From Aurelia coerulea (Eukaryota; Cnidaria; Scyphozoa; Semaeostomeae; Ulmaridae): DNA of 64,000 bases. Where the stretch lies: NCBI GenBank assembly GCA_039566865.1, contig CM076960.1, positions 8,012,501-8,076,500 on the forward strand. The letters are read 5' to 3'. This document shows positions 10,493 through 20,686 of the stretch, piece by piece (positions within the stretch are counted from its first letter, which is position 1; every line of letters starts with the position of its first letter). A program made the translations under genes and the position numbers. The notes beneath the pieces are model-generated. The model worked only from the letters and a program-made list of their open reading frames with translations. It was not told the DNA's origin and ran no database searches.

Positions 10493-10730
10493 GGAAATTT
10501 GGTATTTCAATGGCAATCACCAGCCTTAAAGAAGCAATTTCGGGCAGGCAACGTGGGCCGGTACGCTGACCTCCCAGTTTCCTGCAGTTGGCCAATTTGA
10601 TCGAGGTTTGATCAAATTAAAAATCCTTCAAGGTGTACCTCAATGATGGTAAATAGTGAATCTCTTTTGTTTGGAGACAGAGCTTACTCTGAGGGGTGCT
10701 TTTCAAGCTTCTAATCCCGAGTGTAATTAA
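10493..10730 (+). repeat. Direct repeat unit, copy 2
   Basis: Second copy of the 9830-10068 unit, with only a few substitutions and one indel. It ends at the same GTGTAATTAA boundary and is followed by different sequence, which defines the unit edge. Confidence 0.8.
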
Positions 10731-10754
10731 TCTGGATGTGCGCTATACAAATGT

Positions 10755-10765
10755 AAATTTTATTA

Positions 10766-10800
<35 letters not shown>

Positions 10801-10920
10801 GTTATTATTGTTATTATTATTATTGTCACCCCTATCATTATAATAATAATAATGATAATAATAATAATAATAATTATTATTATTATTATTATTGTTATTA
10901 TTATTATTATTATTATTACC
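10755..10920. repeat. (ATT)n/(AAT)n microsatellite with inverted halves
   Basis: A TTA/ATT run is followed by a short break (CACCCCTATC) and then ATA/AAT triplets that return to ATT. The halves are complementary, so the tract can form long hairpins or a cruciform. Confidence 0.85.
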
Positions 10921-10989
10921 GTAATCCGATTGATAGCATAATTTTTGCCATTCTAGTTTAATAGATGTTGTTCGTATTTTCAGAGCCAT

Positions 10990-11335
10990 TCGCATATACA
11001 GAATTCCTATTTTAATATTATAGGTATAGATTTCCCTCATAAGTTGTTTTTAAATACTATTTCGAGTCACAGATAACTATAGAAATGGCTTTTTGTTCAG
11101 TTTGCAAGGAAAACAGCTTAAAACGCCTCGATTAGTCTGCCTACTGAGACAGTTTATTCCTTAAGAAATTCCTCCCCAAACAAAATTCTATGTAATCCTG
11201 TTGTACAATTTTGTTATTTATTCCTTTTTATTCCTGTTTTAATTGATATTTTTGTTAGTTGTATGTTGTTTTAAAGAGATTTTTGTAAGTAGTGGAATTT
11301 TAAAACTGACCTGAACTGAACTGAAACTTCAAGTT
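10990..11335 (+). mobile_element. LINE 3' UTR remnant with (CTGAA)n-type tail
   Basis: An AT-rich 3' UTR-like stretch ends in CTGACCTGAACTGAACTGAA, a short tandem tail of the kind seen on CR1/L2 elements. The 47232-47268 tail is the same motif on the other strand. No coding part is left. Confidence 0.5.
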
Positions 11336-11340
11336 TATTG

Positions 11341-12670
11341 ATATTTGCCATACAACGTAAAGGGTGAGTTTTGATCACGTGACAATAATTATTTTGATAC
11401 TGAAATCAATAATCAACATCATCACCTCATTGACAATGCCATTTCATTCCTTTTGGAGGAAGAAAAGCATGTCTCTTGCTGGCAAAGCTGATAATTCTAT
11501 TTCAACTTCGCAGAAGCTTCTTGCCAAAGTGGTACTATTTGAACTCCCGTTTTTACCCTCAAAACCCCAGCAGATCCCAGTTCACCGTCACTTTTACATG
11601 TATTCACACAGGTGCGAATAGTGATATAAATTCTTCGCCTTAAGGTGGCACCTACCTCAACCACCGTCTGGTATATCTAGGGAAACCAACCAAATCGAAC
11701 GTCCTGAAATAAGCGAATTAAATTTGTTCTTTGATGCATTACAACACAAAGACAAGTCCTTGGAGGTTTTGCAGAAATAAGTCGCACAATTTTTGGGCTC
11801 TCTGCCAGACAATCTGAAAGTGAGGCTTCACAAAATAGGTTCAGCTTTTTTCACTGCTTCATTATGAGTCCCTTTTGAGCAAGGTTTACCGCAGGGATTC
11901 AAGGGACTCATTGTCATAAGTCTTCTCTCGCAGCGAGCCAGATCAGAGGGACAGGTACTTGCAGAGCATGTTGCACCTAAATATCTAATTTGTTGGGGAT
12001 GCGAATCATCAAAGTTCAGAGCAACCGTTATCCCCTAAAAAGGAAACCTGTGATTATGCGCAGAAAGCATGTTTGGTTTGTGAAAAGAATGTGGGCGGAG
12101 AATCGAACCACAATCCAAACAAGGATTAGCAAAGAAACAAAGAGATTCTCGCGCATGGTAATAGGTTTCCCAGTTGTTGGTCTGCTTTGAACTTTACCAG
12201 CATAACAAAAGGCTAAGACAAAAAGGGCAGTCTTCGGTATCCTCAACAATAATGTTTTAGAATGATGGAAAAGTTAACTTGCACTACCCTTAATACCATT
12301 CTAAAGCTGTTAAAGCATATTTTCAGGTCCCTGCAATGTGATTTCTAACGATGGAGATATTTTGACTTTATTTGAAATCAGCTCTGTGACTTTCCAGTTA
12401 ACGCAAGGGACGCAAGGTTTTCCATTTCGGCAAGTGCTTAGACCTTCTAAACCAGGCTTTTTGAAACTGAATCACATTCAATCTTTCCACTATACTTTTT
12501 GTGTTGGGTCAAAAAATTCTTCTTGGTAAATTTTGATTTGTAGGGCAATTACGTAACTTTTCCGTCATAAGTACATAGAGAAATAGCAACAAATAGACAA
12601 GAGCACATCTCTTTAAATCTCGAAATGACACAAGCAGAACAGACATCACCAAATATGGTTTTGTTTTAGA
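11341..12670. other. Intergenic, no recognised gene
   Basis: No open frame here shows family motifs. A B-box-like GGTTCGATTC lies on the minus strand near 12104, but no tRNA fold could be drawn. Upstream ASCC2 exons might be in this stretch or further left; none was identified. Confidence 0.4.
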
Positions 12671-12730
12671 GTAGAGCCTCCAATTCGTGCGAGAACAGAG
12701 AGATTCAAATCATGTTTCTACCCAAACTGT

Positions 12731-13198
12731 TTGTCGGAATGGGAAAAACTTGACCCTGAAATTCAACAATCCTGCTCAGTGAATGTGTTCAAAAAGCAAC
12801 TTTTAGTTCTTATCCGTCCACCCTCTAAACCAGTCTACGGCATCCGCGACCCAAAACTTTTATCTGTTTTAACACAGCTACGTGTTGGGCTCAGTAAGTT
12901 AAGTTTTCACAAATTCAAACATAATTTTAGGGATACTTTAAATCCTTTGTGCCCAATAAATGATGGTATTGAGGATACGGAGCACTTCTTGCCGCTCTGC
13001 CATGCTTATGATATGCACAGACGTGATCTTCTCGACAGCGTTAATGCAATATTGCGGCCTCACGGCCTATCAAACTTTTCAAACCAAGAACTATTGCAAA
13101 TACTCCTTTATGGCCACGGACAAGTACCTTTTGATTCAGATACAAAAATTCTTGAGGTGACATTGAAATATATTAAGGCCTCAGAACGTTTCCAATAA
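12731..13198 (+). pseudogene. LINE reverse transcriptase C-terminal end (5'-truncated ORF2)
   Basis: These 155 codons plus about 20 upstream carry the family ending: CLSEWEKLDPEI, then RVGLSKLSFHKFKHNF, then a Cys/His cluster CPINDGIEDTEHFLPLC and an LLYGHGQ block. The cluster (C-x7-8-H-x4-C type) is the C-terminal zinc-finger-like segment of many cnidarian LINEs. There is no catalytic RT motif, so this is a dead 3' remnant. Relatives in the window lie at 38110-38273, 46132-46434 and 57447-57830, and a more distant one at 16248-16600. Confidence 0.85.
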
Positions 13199-13318
13199 AT
13201 TGCTAAAACCAGCATGGGCGTTGGGTCTTTGGGGGGATTGCGCAGTTTCGTGTGGTCTTTTTGGGGATCTGATGCTTATGCTCTAACTCTCTCGTGTAAA
13301 CCTTTCCTCCTGTATGTT

Positions 13319-13459
13319 TAGAGTGGCGTCGTCTGTTATGCCCGGTCGCCCATTGCGGCCGATTAGCAAGTATACTAGCTAGTTGGCTTTCTGATTTATA
13401 CTTTTTGAGGACAAATTCAAATTTGCGACAACATGGACATAATGGGCGACACCACTGTA
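13319..13459. mobile_element. Small MITE embedded in the LINE 3' UTR
   Basis: About 141 bases bounded by TAGAGTGGCGTCG and its inverse CGACACCACTGTA, with inner TCGCCCATT repeats. The ends match the larger MITE at 62259-63293. The same insert is at the same place in the sister LINE (about 38397-38537), so it was in the parental element before copying. Confidence 0.7.
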
Positions 13460-13531
13460 GTCATTTTCGTAGTTTTGTAATATTTGTCGCTATGTTAAGT
13501 GTAGGTTTTAGGGTTGATATGTATTTCCATG

Positions 13532-14111
13532 TTTAATTTGGATGTTCTCTTCTAAAGCTGCAAACAAAGAGATTAATAGAACACATAAACGTGCACTAAG
13601 GGTGCTCCATAAGGATTATGATGCATCGTTTGATATGTGTCTAAGGAGAGAGGCAGATACAACAATCCACGTCAAAAATCTCCAAAAACTAATGTTAGAG
13701 GTATTCAAAACTCTGAATTCGTTGAATCCATCATACCTTTGGGATTTTTTCAGGACTAAGCAAGTGGAATACAACCTTAGGATAAAATATATGGTAAAAT
13801 TGCCTCTAAATAAAAACACACACTTTTGGACTACACTCTGTAACCTTCAGAGGCAGCATCCTTTGGAATGCACTAAGTGACGATATTAAAACATGTGAAA
13901 ATGTGGCAGCTTTCAAAAGGAAAATAAAAGCATGGAAGGGGGCAAACTGCAGCTGTAAACTATGTTGTAAATAGGATATTGTATTATACTTTATATTATG
14001 TAATTATTTTTAATTGTAGTTGGTTTAAATTAGTTGATGTATATATTATGCTGATAAATATTTGTAGATAACCAACTTTAAAGAATGATAAATGAAAATG
14101 AAATGAAAATG
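13532..14111 (+). mobile_element. Second LINE 3' fragment inserted in the first LINE's 3' UTR
   Basis: It carries an RT C-terminal part (NRTHKRALRVLHKDYDASFD ... ILWNALSDDIK ... ANCSCKLCCK) with a frameshift near 13830, then a 3' UTR ending in an (AAATG)n-like tail. The host 3' UTR resumes exactly where it stopped: CCATG before the insert and CTCCCTTCG after, contiguous as CCATGCTCCCTTCG at 38601-38614. An ATG at both borders may be a minimal target duplication. Confidence 0.85.
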
Positions 14112-14185
14112 CTCCCTTCGCCGTTGTTTTGTAATGTTGGAATTGTTTGTTATTGTAAATTTTATGAGAATATATAAAAAAAGAG

Positions 14186-14615
14186 CCTCCAAGAAGAATA
14201 ATGGTTTTATTATTTTCTGCTTGTGGCATTTTGAGGTTTCAAAGGGGTTTGAAAGGAAAAGGCAACATTTCCCATCATTCTTGAAAAGTTTGGAACATTA
14301 TTGTACATGAAAGTCAACTATAGGCCGTAAACTTGCTACCAAAATGCTTGAGAATCTTCATTCTTCAAACATAAAGACTTGTTATTGCATTTCGCCAAAG
14401 TTGCTTTGCTACTAAAATGCTCGACAATCTTCATTCTTCAAACACAAACGCTTGTTATTTTTGTTATTGCGTTTGGTAAAAGTTGATTTTTTCGCTACAA
14501 GTGCCTGCTGGCCCACTGTGCCACTCACCTGCTAGTGTCCACCTCTGACAGCAGTCTTTCGTTTTCTTTCACAATCAAATCGTATCTTGTCAAGTAATAC
14601 CTTTTGATGTCATAG
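14186..14615. other. Sequence upstream of the first ASCC2 exon found
   Basis: AT-rich with an internal duplication: two similar stretches near 14340 and 14410 (AAAATGCTYGAGAATCTTCATTC-like). It is inferred to be intron of ASCC2, because the exon at 14616 opens with an AG acceptor and begins in mid-codon. Confidence 0.4.
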
Positions 14616-14799
14616 GATCATGGAGAGGGAGAGTCACTTCTTTATCAAATATGTATCACCGCCACTTCATCCTTCTTCCTGTGTATCATGCCCAGATGAT
14701 TTAAACGATGAAGTTGTAGAATGGAAAGAAAGAATGAAATATTTCTATGAAGACTTTGATTGGCTGCTGAGACTGCCTGATGCACAATTCTGGAGACAG
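14616..14799 (+). CDS. ASCC2: ASCC2 exon, N-terminal region (WLLRLPDAQFW block)
   Basis: The exon reads ESHFFIKYVSPP, then an acidic helix EVVEWKERMKYFYEDFDWLLRLPDAQFWRQ, matching the vertebrate pattern of RYF..Y.PPP followed by DLDWLLALP..FW.Q. This lies in the N-terminal half that binds ASCC3. The acceptor is CATAG before 14616, with a weak pyrimidine tract, and the donor is CAG/GTTAGC at 14800. It begins with the last base of a codon and ends in phase 0. The Met at 14620 could be taken for a start, but the vertebrate protein has about 50 residues before this point, so an upstream exon is likelier. Confidence 0.88.
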
Positions 14800-16247
14800 G
14801 TTAGCAATTGTTTACTTCAAATCATTCTGCCTCATTTTTGTGAAATTGTCAGGTTCAGTGTCAATTTCAATTTTATCTTTTTTGACATAGTTGTCTCACT
14901 ACGGTTCATATACAACACAGTACACCTGCACCTTGAATTTAAGAAATCGATGTATCTCTTTCAGAATGTGATATTGTTTGGAAAATAGAGTGGCAAAATG
15001 GCTGCTGCAATAATGGCACTTGTCCACAGGTTATTGTTTATGTCAATTTTGTTTTATTTAGTCTTAGGTCAGAAAATTGCCACAAGTTTTACACATCACG
15101 TTACTGGTCCATCACTGGTTTGCTGAAGTTAAGATTGCAAATTTAGAAATGCCTGACAATGGTTATTATCTTAAAGTTGGTTCAAATTAGGTCAATGGTG
15201 TCACCAAGGTCACTGGGGTCAATAGAATTATTGGGAACGAACAACACATAAGACCCAACAGAGTGAATTTGAGCATTAACTGAATGGTCCTGGTGACCCC
15301 AATAACTGATCCAAATAACCTGCTGTTGTACGAAAACTAAAAAAACCCAGAAGATAAAGAACTACTGAAAAATAGGCCTAACACGCCTTTCATAGCAGAC
15401 ACTGTAAGAAAGCTAAAAAATCCAGAAAATAAAAGGACACTCTTTATAGTTTTTATCATAACTTGGCCTAACTAGCCTTTCACAACAACGACGCGAGCAA
15501 GAATTACAAAAAATACCATTACAATTTGAAATTAAAGACTGGCCTAACAAGCCCGTTATTATAAACAGGTTCGTCTTATCTGTTTTCATTTATGAAATTC
15601 ACGATGAGAGACTTGACCTAGAAATATCAAACCAAAAATTACTATAACAACATGTTGAAAGATTGGCCTAACACGCCTTTTACAACAAACACTACAAGAA
15701 AATAAGGAACCCAAAAGGCCATTCACAATCACCACAAACACTATACATGACAAAACATTAGACATCGCTGACTTACACCCAAGCTGATACATACCCATTA
15801 GTCTTATCTTTTTTTACTCATGAAATTGACGATGTGATACTGACGTGGAAATAAAGAACCACAAAATTCGAAAAATTGGCCTAAAAAGCCTTTTACAATA
15901 AACACAGCAAAGAAAATAAGAAACCCGTCCATTCACAATCTCCACAAACACTATACGCGACAAAATATTAGTACGATTACAATTTGATAATCACAATTGT
16001 TTCCTGCAAGCAAACTATATATGGATGATCATCTTGCAGTGCTAGGCTGGCGATTAGTCATATCGTTACTCACTTTTTATTGTTCGAAATTTAAACAGTG
16101 CCTCTTTTTTATTATCAATTAAAAACAAATGGTATGATTTAAATTGCAAACTAAAATTACATTAAACTGTGACATTCGTGGCAAGGGAGGACACAAGGTG
16201 TCCGAGTCCTGTTCATGGATGCAACTTACTTTTTATTCAACTAAAGG
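14800..16247 (+). other. ASCC2 intron, no gene recognised
   Basis: This stretch has several loosely repeated units containing TTGGCCTAA-CA-AGCCTTT (near 15374, 15462, 15538, 15664 and 15877), a diverged tandem-like repeat with a period of roughly 75-200 bases. No exon was found. Confidence 0.45.
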
Positions 16248-16600
16248 TTACACAAAAATTATTGAGTGCAAAGGAATAAGGAGGGGGTGCTGTTTTTTAT
16301 ATTTCAACATTAACTGAACCTTGCCTTGGCTTTCTCGAAGAGAAGAAATGGTTGCTTCAAACATGATTCTGTTTGCAACTGTACCCAAATTTTGATCACC
16401 AAACAAAAGTAAAAGACAGTTCTCTGGTATTAATATCAGGGACATTTAATCCATCAATATCTGAGAGCTGATCAAAGAGACCTTGGCGCAATATGCTGTG
16501 GGCAGTGCAGGAGAAAATGCTCATAGTCCTCTTTACCAGTGCCGCAGATACACATTGCACTTAAACAAATGAAGTTATGTTTAATTGTATGATATCCGAG
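16248..16600 (-). pseudogene. LINE RT C-terminal remnant, minus strand
   Basis: On the minus strand CICGTGKEDYEHFLLHCPQ gives the Cys/His C-terminal cluster. After frameshifts come GLFDQLSDIDGLNVPDI, LLLFGDQNLG and a final EATISSLRE block, in the usual order of these LINE ends. At least two frame breaks make it dead. Confidence 0.7.
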
Positions 16601-16619
16601 AATGAAACTGAAAACAAGG

Positions 16620-17465
16620 AAATAAATGAGACCCACAACAACAACAAGAGCAGTGGAAATGATTCCTTGCTGAATAGAATTGACAAAAAAGGCCTCAGTA
16701 GAAAGCACATTGTTAAAGTTAGAAATCACCCACACGAGCAAATATGGAAGATATAGCTAACCATATAAAACCACCCGTGAGAAGGAAACCAGATTTACCG
16801 ATTATCCACGCTGGGACAAATGATTTTAACAAAAACATCAACACCATTGAGGTCCTGCAAAAGATAATCAAATCTGTAAAAGAGGAGAGCCCAGAGACAC
16901 AGACTGCTGTTTCCACATCTGTTACAAGGCATGACAAACCAGGCATTGACAGGAAAGTCCAAGATATCAAAAGGAAGATAAAAGTACTGTTTGTTGAAGA
17001 AACAGTGAAAGTCTTGAACAATTTGAACCTTGATGAAGATTGCCTAGGTCGAGGAAAACTTAATTTAGATCGCAGAGGTAAACGCGTCTCTTGCTCGAAA
17101 TTTTATGTCATCACTTAATCATTGTGATATAATTCGATCCTCATATAACTCGAACTTAGATAATAAAGATGACATTGAAATGTTATATATGGGCAGTGGT
17201 AGCCAAATATTTAGCGAGAGGCCTGGGGATAGCAACCTTGAAATCTCCCATAAATCTGATTTTCATAATGACCCCGATGTGACTAGGGACGTTTTTAATA
17301 GAATAGGAAAACTTAAAACTGACCATCCTAAAATTGTATTAACATAAATTCCATCAGGAGTGAATTTAGAAGCTTTTCTAGCCTTATTCACAAGAATGTG
17401 GATTTATTGGTTATAGCTGAAACGAAACTGGATGACTCGTTTCCTGCGTCACGATTCAGAATCTA
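16620..17465 (+). pseudogene. LINE ORF1 esterase end and ORF2 start, isolated internal fragment
   Basis: In three frames the sequence reads NDSLLNRIDKKGLSRKHIVK, then MEDIANHIKPPVRRKPDLPI and IHAGTNDF (esterase block III), then LNLDRRGK. After a spacer come NINSIRSEFRSFSSLI and VIAETKLDDSFPASRF, the start of the endonuclease. This is the ORF1/ORF2 junction of an element like the one at 1-3185, with frameshifts near 16740 and 17085. Both outer ends are cut, and a LINE 3' end on the opposite strand (16248-16600) abuts it. Ordinary 5' truncation would not leave only this middle part. Confidence 0.8.
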
Positions 17466-19436
17466 GTCTGTGATCTTTTTCAAGTACGTTCCATTCTGAT
17501 ATGGTATTTTGGAAATACGAGTTCGAGTTGTTGGCCATCTTTTGAGACGTTGCTTGGTCAGTTTAAGTTGTGACTACCCTTCGAAAAGCCAGTTTTAAAA
17601 ATTGGTAATTCTTTCATTTCTCAAGCTTTCCTTAAATTCTAAATTTGGGGAAAGGATGAACTTTGAATGGAAAACAAAGTTCAATAATTCTGCAAAGAAC
17701 AGTGTTTCCCGAGCAACTTAAAATCGATCTCTTTTTCAATCTTTGTCAGCTTCATTATATCTTGAGTAAAGTATGAAATGTCTGCTTGTAAATCCAAGGG
17801 TCGAAGACGATTGGACTTTCTTCCTTGGCATGAAAGAATTTCTCACTGAAAATTAACTATTTGCCATTGTAAGCAACGTTTAAGCAATTGTCTATTTGTT
17901 GTAGATCATCAATGATGAAACTTTCAGTACCAGCTTTGATTCATTCTTGCAGTTTTGCCCAAGGTTTGTTGGAGGTTTTATGCTATAAGTTCACCCATTA
18001 AAATATTTCGAATTCATATTTCGGAAAATGAGTACTGTCCATGTTACTTGTACTTTCTACCTCTTTAAGGGGAGCTTGAAAATATTGTGACGAGGAATGC
18101 ATTTGTTGAACTCTGAAGCGCGATGGGGGGGGGGGGTTCTTCCTATGGGGAGATAGGGATGATATACATTTGCCTCCAAGGGTATTCTTGAGATTTAATC
18201 GATTCTTGTAGGTCGATTTTTGATATTTTGGCGATGGTAATGTTTGAAGATTATTTGCCCAACAAGTTATGGGGCGAGCTTTACCAATGATTTTGTTTCT
18301 TGCTGAATGTTGTAAATACAATTGATGAAGTGAAATTAGATGTAGTTCATGTCCTTGTCAGGAAACCAAAGTTTCGCAATTACCTTTTAAAGGAATTTCA
18401 AGTGAAAAGATATTTTGCTTAGGTTTTTGCACACTAGTAAAGGTATTTATGTGAAAAGCTTCGCTCAGCTTAAATGGTATATTTTTAACACAATTTCCTT
18501 GTTAAACAATTTGAGACATTTGTTAGGAAATTTGGTACACTGTTTTGGAATCATTAACATTTTTCCAACTTGCAAAGACTAACAAAATCAACTACATATC
18601 TCGTAAATTGTCTGGTTCAGATATAGAAAGTGGTATGTCTTTGTTAAAGATTTTGTTATGAACGTAGTAAAACGAGTACATATAGGAATGAGGTTATGCA
18701 ACGCACTCAAACTCACAGTGGAACCAAGAACGCATTCCTGGAGCGCTTCATCACAACAGCGAAGTCTCTTTTACACTCCCCATAAGTTAAATAATGTGGT
18801 AAGGAAACGGAAGGTTCGATGATAATATAGTACTATTTGGTAGCTCAATCTGAACTTCCTGGGGATAAAAGTTAATCTTTGGTACGGAAGGTACAAAATA
18901 GCCTTTGGAGGTGATACGCTCTTTTGAGCTAAACATTTGGAAAATACCAGTTAGCCAATTATTTTGATATGGCTTGAATCCATGCGTTCTTACACATCAA
19001 ATGATGTACTGCTTACCTAGATTCTGTGAATTATTTGTCTGTATGAAAGAGAAACCCAATCTTGTGCTGCAGTTATTTACTGTAACGTTAAACCAAGTGA
19101 GCTATAATCTTCTATCAAAGCACATCAACTTCCTCTGCTAGTCATTAAACTGAGAACCAAACCATCGAATCATTTAGCCAATCAAACCAGTTAATCATAA
19201 CTTAAAGCTCAGGGATTGCGGTGCAATTTTTGGTCGAGCACTCAGTTCAGTTTTGATTGGGTGGGAAATTAGTGTAATGGCTGCCGGAGTAGGAGATTTG
19301 CTGTGTTATGACGCTTTGGATACGACGGCAGGTTTTGACATACCATAGAAAAAAGTTTACTTGGCTAAATATCAAATCTATATAAAGAATGCTTTGAAGC
19401 GAGCAAAGGACTGAAGCTATGTACATTAGTGGAATC
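17466..19436 (+). other. ASCC2 intron, no gene recognised
   Basis: AT-rich sequence with a G run at 18125-18135. A short Met-initiated frame at 19277 (MAAGVGDLLCYDALDTTAG) ends before a GT in a donor-like context, but nothing follows it. No exon with ASCC2 similarity was found. Confidence 0.4.
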
Positions 19437-19438
19437 TA

Positions 19439-20049
19439 CCGGGTGAATCAATAAAAAGGTCCGGTGTTTGAAAAAATGCTGCTCCCTCAATATCAAAGCA
19501 ATAATATTGAAAACTGTCTTCTTTTATTACCGATGTATCCAATTATGTTCAGTAATTTACCCGGCTTTAATCGGCCATTCCTTCCCGTCGATATCAGAGA
19601 TTTTCTTTCGAAAACCTGCAAAACGAAGGAAAACAAACAAAATTTCCCTTTGTTTTCCTTCCTAGCAATAATGACACTCACATGCATTTATACATTTTGT
19701 CCTTTTGGGAGAATGGAATCCCCCTGAATAAATTATTCGTACGAGAAGGAAGACTTTTGATTCCCCAAAGAGGATAGCACATGCAAAAGCGTTCTCAATT
19801 CATTTCTTTAATGTAAACACATGATGGAAGCTTGCTCGCGATTTTAGCATGTTTTCCAAGGTTTCTAGAAGTTACCAACTTTTAGAAAATCTCTTGTAAA
19901 ATCTTAACGGAGCGACCGATTTCAGCCAGGAAAAATTCTAAAAGTTATTGAGCATGTTAGCTATTCAACTAGATATTGCAGATTATTATTGCTTGTTCAT
20001 TCAAGGAGCAGTAGCCTTTCAGACGCCGGGCCTTTTTCTACTCACCCGA
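19439..20049. mobile_element. TA-flanked MITE family Y, copy 1
   Basis: It is bounded by TA and CCGGGTGAATCAATAAAAAGG on the left and CCTTTTTCTACTCACCCGA-TA on the right. The halves are inverted copies of one another over much of their length. A diverged second copy lies at 49128-49971. A TA target and CCGGGTG ends suggest a Tc1/mariner-type non-autonomous element. Confidence 0.75.
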
Positions 20050-20404
20050 TATTTAGGACCATATATCAGTCTTTATCAAAACCTTGATTTCACAAGTAGA
20101 TGTGCAAACTTTGGCTATCCTACGTATTTTTTACGAGTATTTTTCTCCGCGAAAGCATGGCACACTCGTTTAAAAAATTGAGTCATTTGATGACTAGTAT
20201 GAAGAAGAACACCGCGCTACAAGTAGAAATTGGGATAAATAACATGTGGGGATAGCTCGTTTTTCCAAACAACTTTAGTGGCCATAATTTCTGTTCAATA
20301 TATTCTCAATCATGTTCCTATCGTATATAAATTTGTATCTTCAAAGTTGGTAGCAGCACCAGCACACTCTTTCTTTCGCGTATTCTCCAAACTGTTGTGG
20401 CTAT
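20050..20404 (+). other. ASCC2 intron spacer
   Basis: No motif or repeat recognised. Confidence 0.4.
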
Positions 20405-20686
20405 TAAATTCAATTCAATTCAATTCAAACTTTATTCATAAGAAATACATGATACATAATACAATGTACTGTAAAACTTATACGACTCAGAAAAAGCAAA
20501 GCTTATCTAGTCTGAGCCGCTTTGAGAACAAAAACAAGCGAAATATATACAAAACGTAACGAGAAGAATAGTAGTAGCAAACTGGTAAAAGTATAATGGT
20601 TAATATTATAAAGCGTTAAAGGTTAAGTCATTTTGTATTCGATTTAATGTTGTTGTTGTTGTTTTTTTTTTTTTCGTTTCTTTAAT

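Larger units (their letters stand above)
12671..14185 (+). mobile_element. LINE 3' fragment (zinc-finger C-terminus family) split by a second LINE
   Basis: It begins in frame at VEPPIRARTERFK, covers the RT C-terminal end to a stop at 13198, and continues as 3' UTR to about 14185. The 3' UTR holds a small MITE at 13319-13459 and is interrupted by another LINE fragment at 13532-14111. A sister copy at 38110-38690 shares the same coding end and 3' UTR with the MITE but lacks the second insertion. This gives a clean empty site. Confidence 0.85.

Noticed and set aside
12095..12190. Possible tRNA on the minus strand (GGTTCGATTC word)
   Set aside because: No A box and no cloverleaf could be drawn.
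19277..19347. Candidate first exon MAAGVGDLLCYDALDTTAG
   Set aside because: Short, no second exon, stop six codons after the possible donor, and inside an ASCC2 intron.
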